Source: a bacterium (GTDB lineage: Bacteria; Ratteibacteria; UBA8468; B48-G9; JAFGKM01). From it: a DNA stretch of 21,113 nucleotides. The notes below the pieces were generated by a model. The model was not told the origin of the DNA. It ran no database searches and saw only the letters and a list, made by a program, of their open reading frames with translations. Positions within the stretch are counted from its first letter, which is position 1; each line of letters begins with the position of its first letter. This document shows positions 20,843 through 21,113 of this stretch, in pieces. The stretch is from positions 1 through 21,113 of the forward strand of contig JAKPNC010000202.1 in assembly GCA_029548585.1 (NCBI GenBank), given 5' to 3'. The translations under genes were made by a program, and so were the position numbers.

Positions 20843-21113
<271 letters not shown>

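Overview
The window is about 21 kb of gene-dense bacterial chromosome with moderately high GC. It reads as a Gram-negative, probably anaerobic bacterium. Two lipoproteins carry clean lipoboxes (a TlpA-type thioredoxin and a TPR protein), and iron-sulfur and glycyl/SAM-radical type chemistry is present (a two-cluster ferredoxin, a radical SAM/SPASM protein, an aconitase). Isoprenoids are made by the DXP route. The window ends inside the 5' part of a 16S rRNA gene. Its V1/V2 region would place the organism, but I cannot assign a phylum by eye; a deltaproteobacterial, Nitrospirota-like or candidate-phylum anaerobe would fit. No transposase, phage gene, tRNA or CRISPR array was seen.

Layout. (1) 1-1557, minus: two tandem paralogous M55 D-aminopeptidases with a probable terminator between them; the second runs off the left edge. 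(2) 1766-8193 and on to 9094, plus: phosphomanno/glucomutase, a small Cys/Trp protein, a TIM-barrel sugar isomerase-like protein, a TlpA-like lipoprotein, isocitrate dehydrogenase, aconitase and a PHP-domain phosphoesterase. (3) 9081-13568, mixed strands: a second TIM-barrel protein (minus); radical SAM/SPASM protein, pyruvoyl arginine decarboxylase and agmatinase (plus), which together give arginine to agmatine to putrescine; then a third TIM-barrel protein translationally coupled to a ferredoxin (minus). Both convergent junctions in this part overlap by a few bases. (4) 13826-17861, minus: a 31-residue AURKAIP1/COX24-type basic peptide gene, a TPR lipoprotein, dxs and nadK, tightly packed. 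(5) 18096-20234, minus: gatC-accA-hisG, with overlapping ends and a good promoter. (6) 20396-21113, plus: a 75-aa membrane-anchored Ala/Pro/Glu-repeat protein, then a strong rRNA promoter and the start of 16S rRNA.

Most of the window is housekeeping metabolism. The parts that ordinary annotation does not explain are the mixed-strand block of radical SAM, PHP and TIM-barrel genes around the putrescine genes, the tiny COX24-like gene, the Ala-Pro-Glu repeat protein beside the rRNA operon, and several inverted repeats in leaders. I did not find a clear new multi-gene defence or RiPP system.
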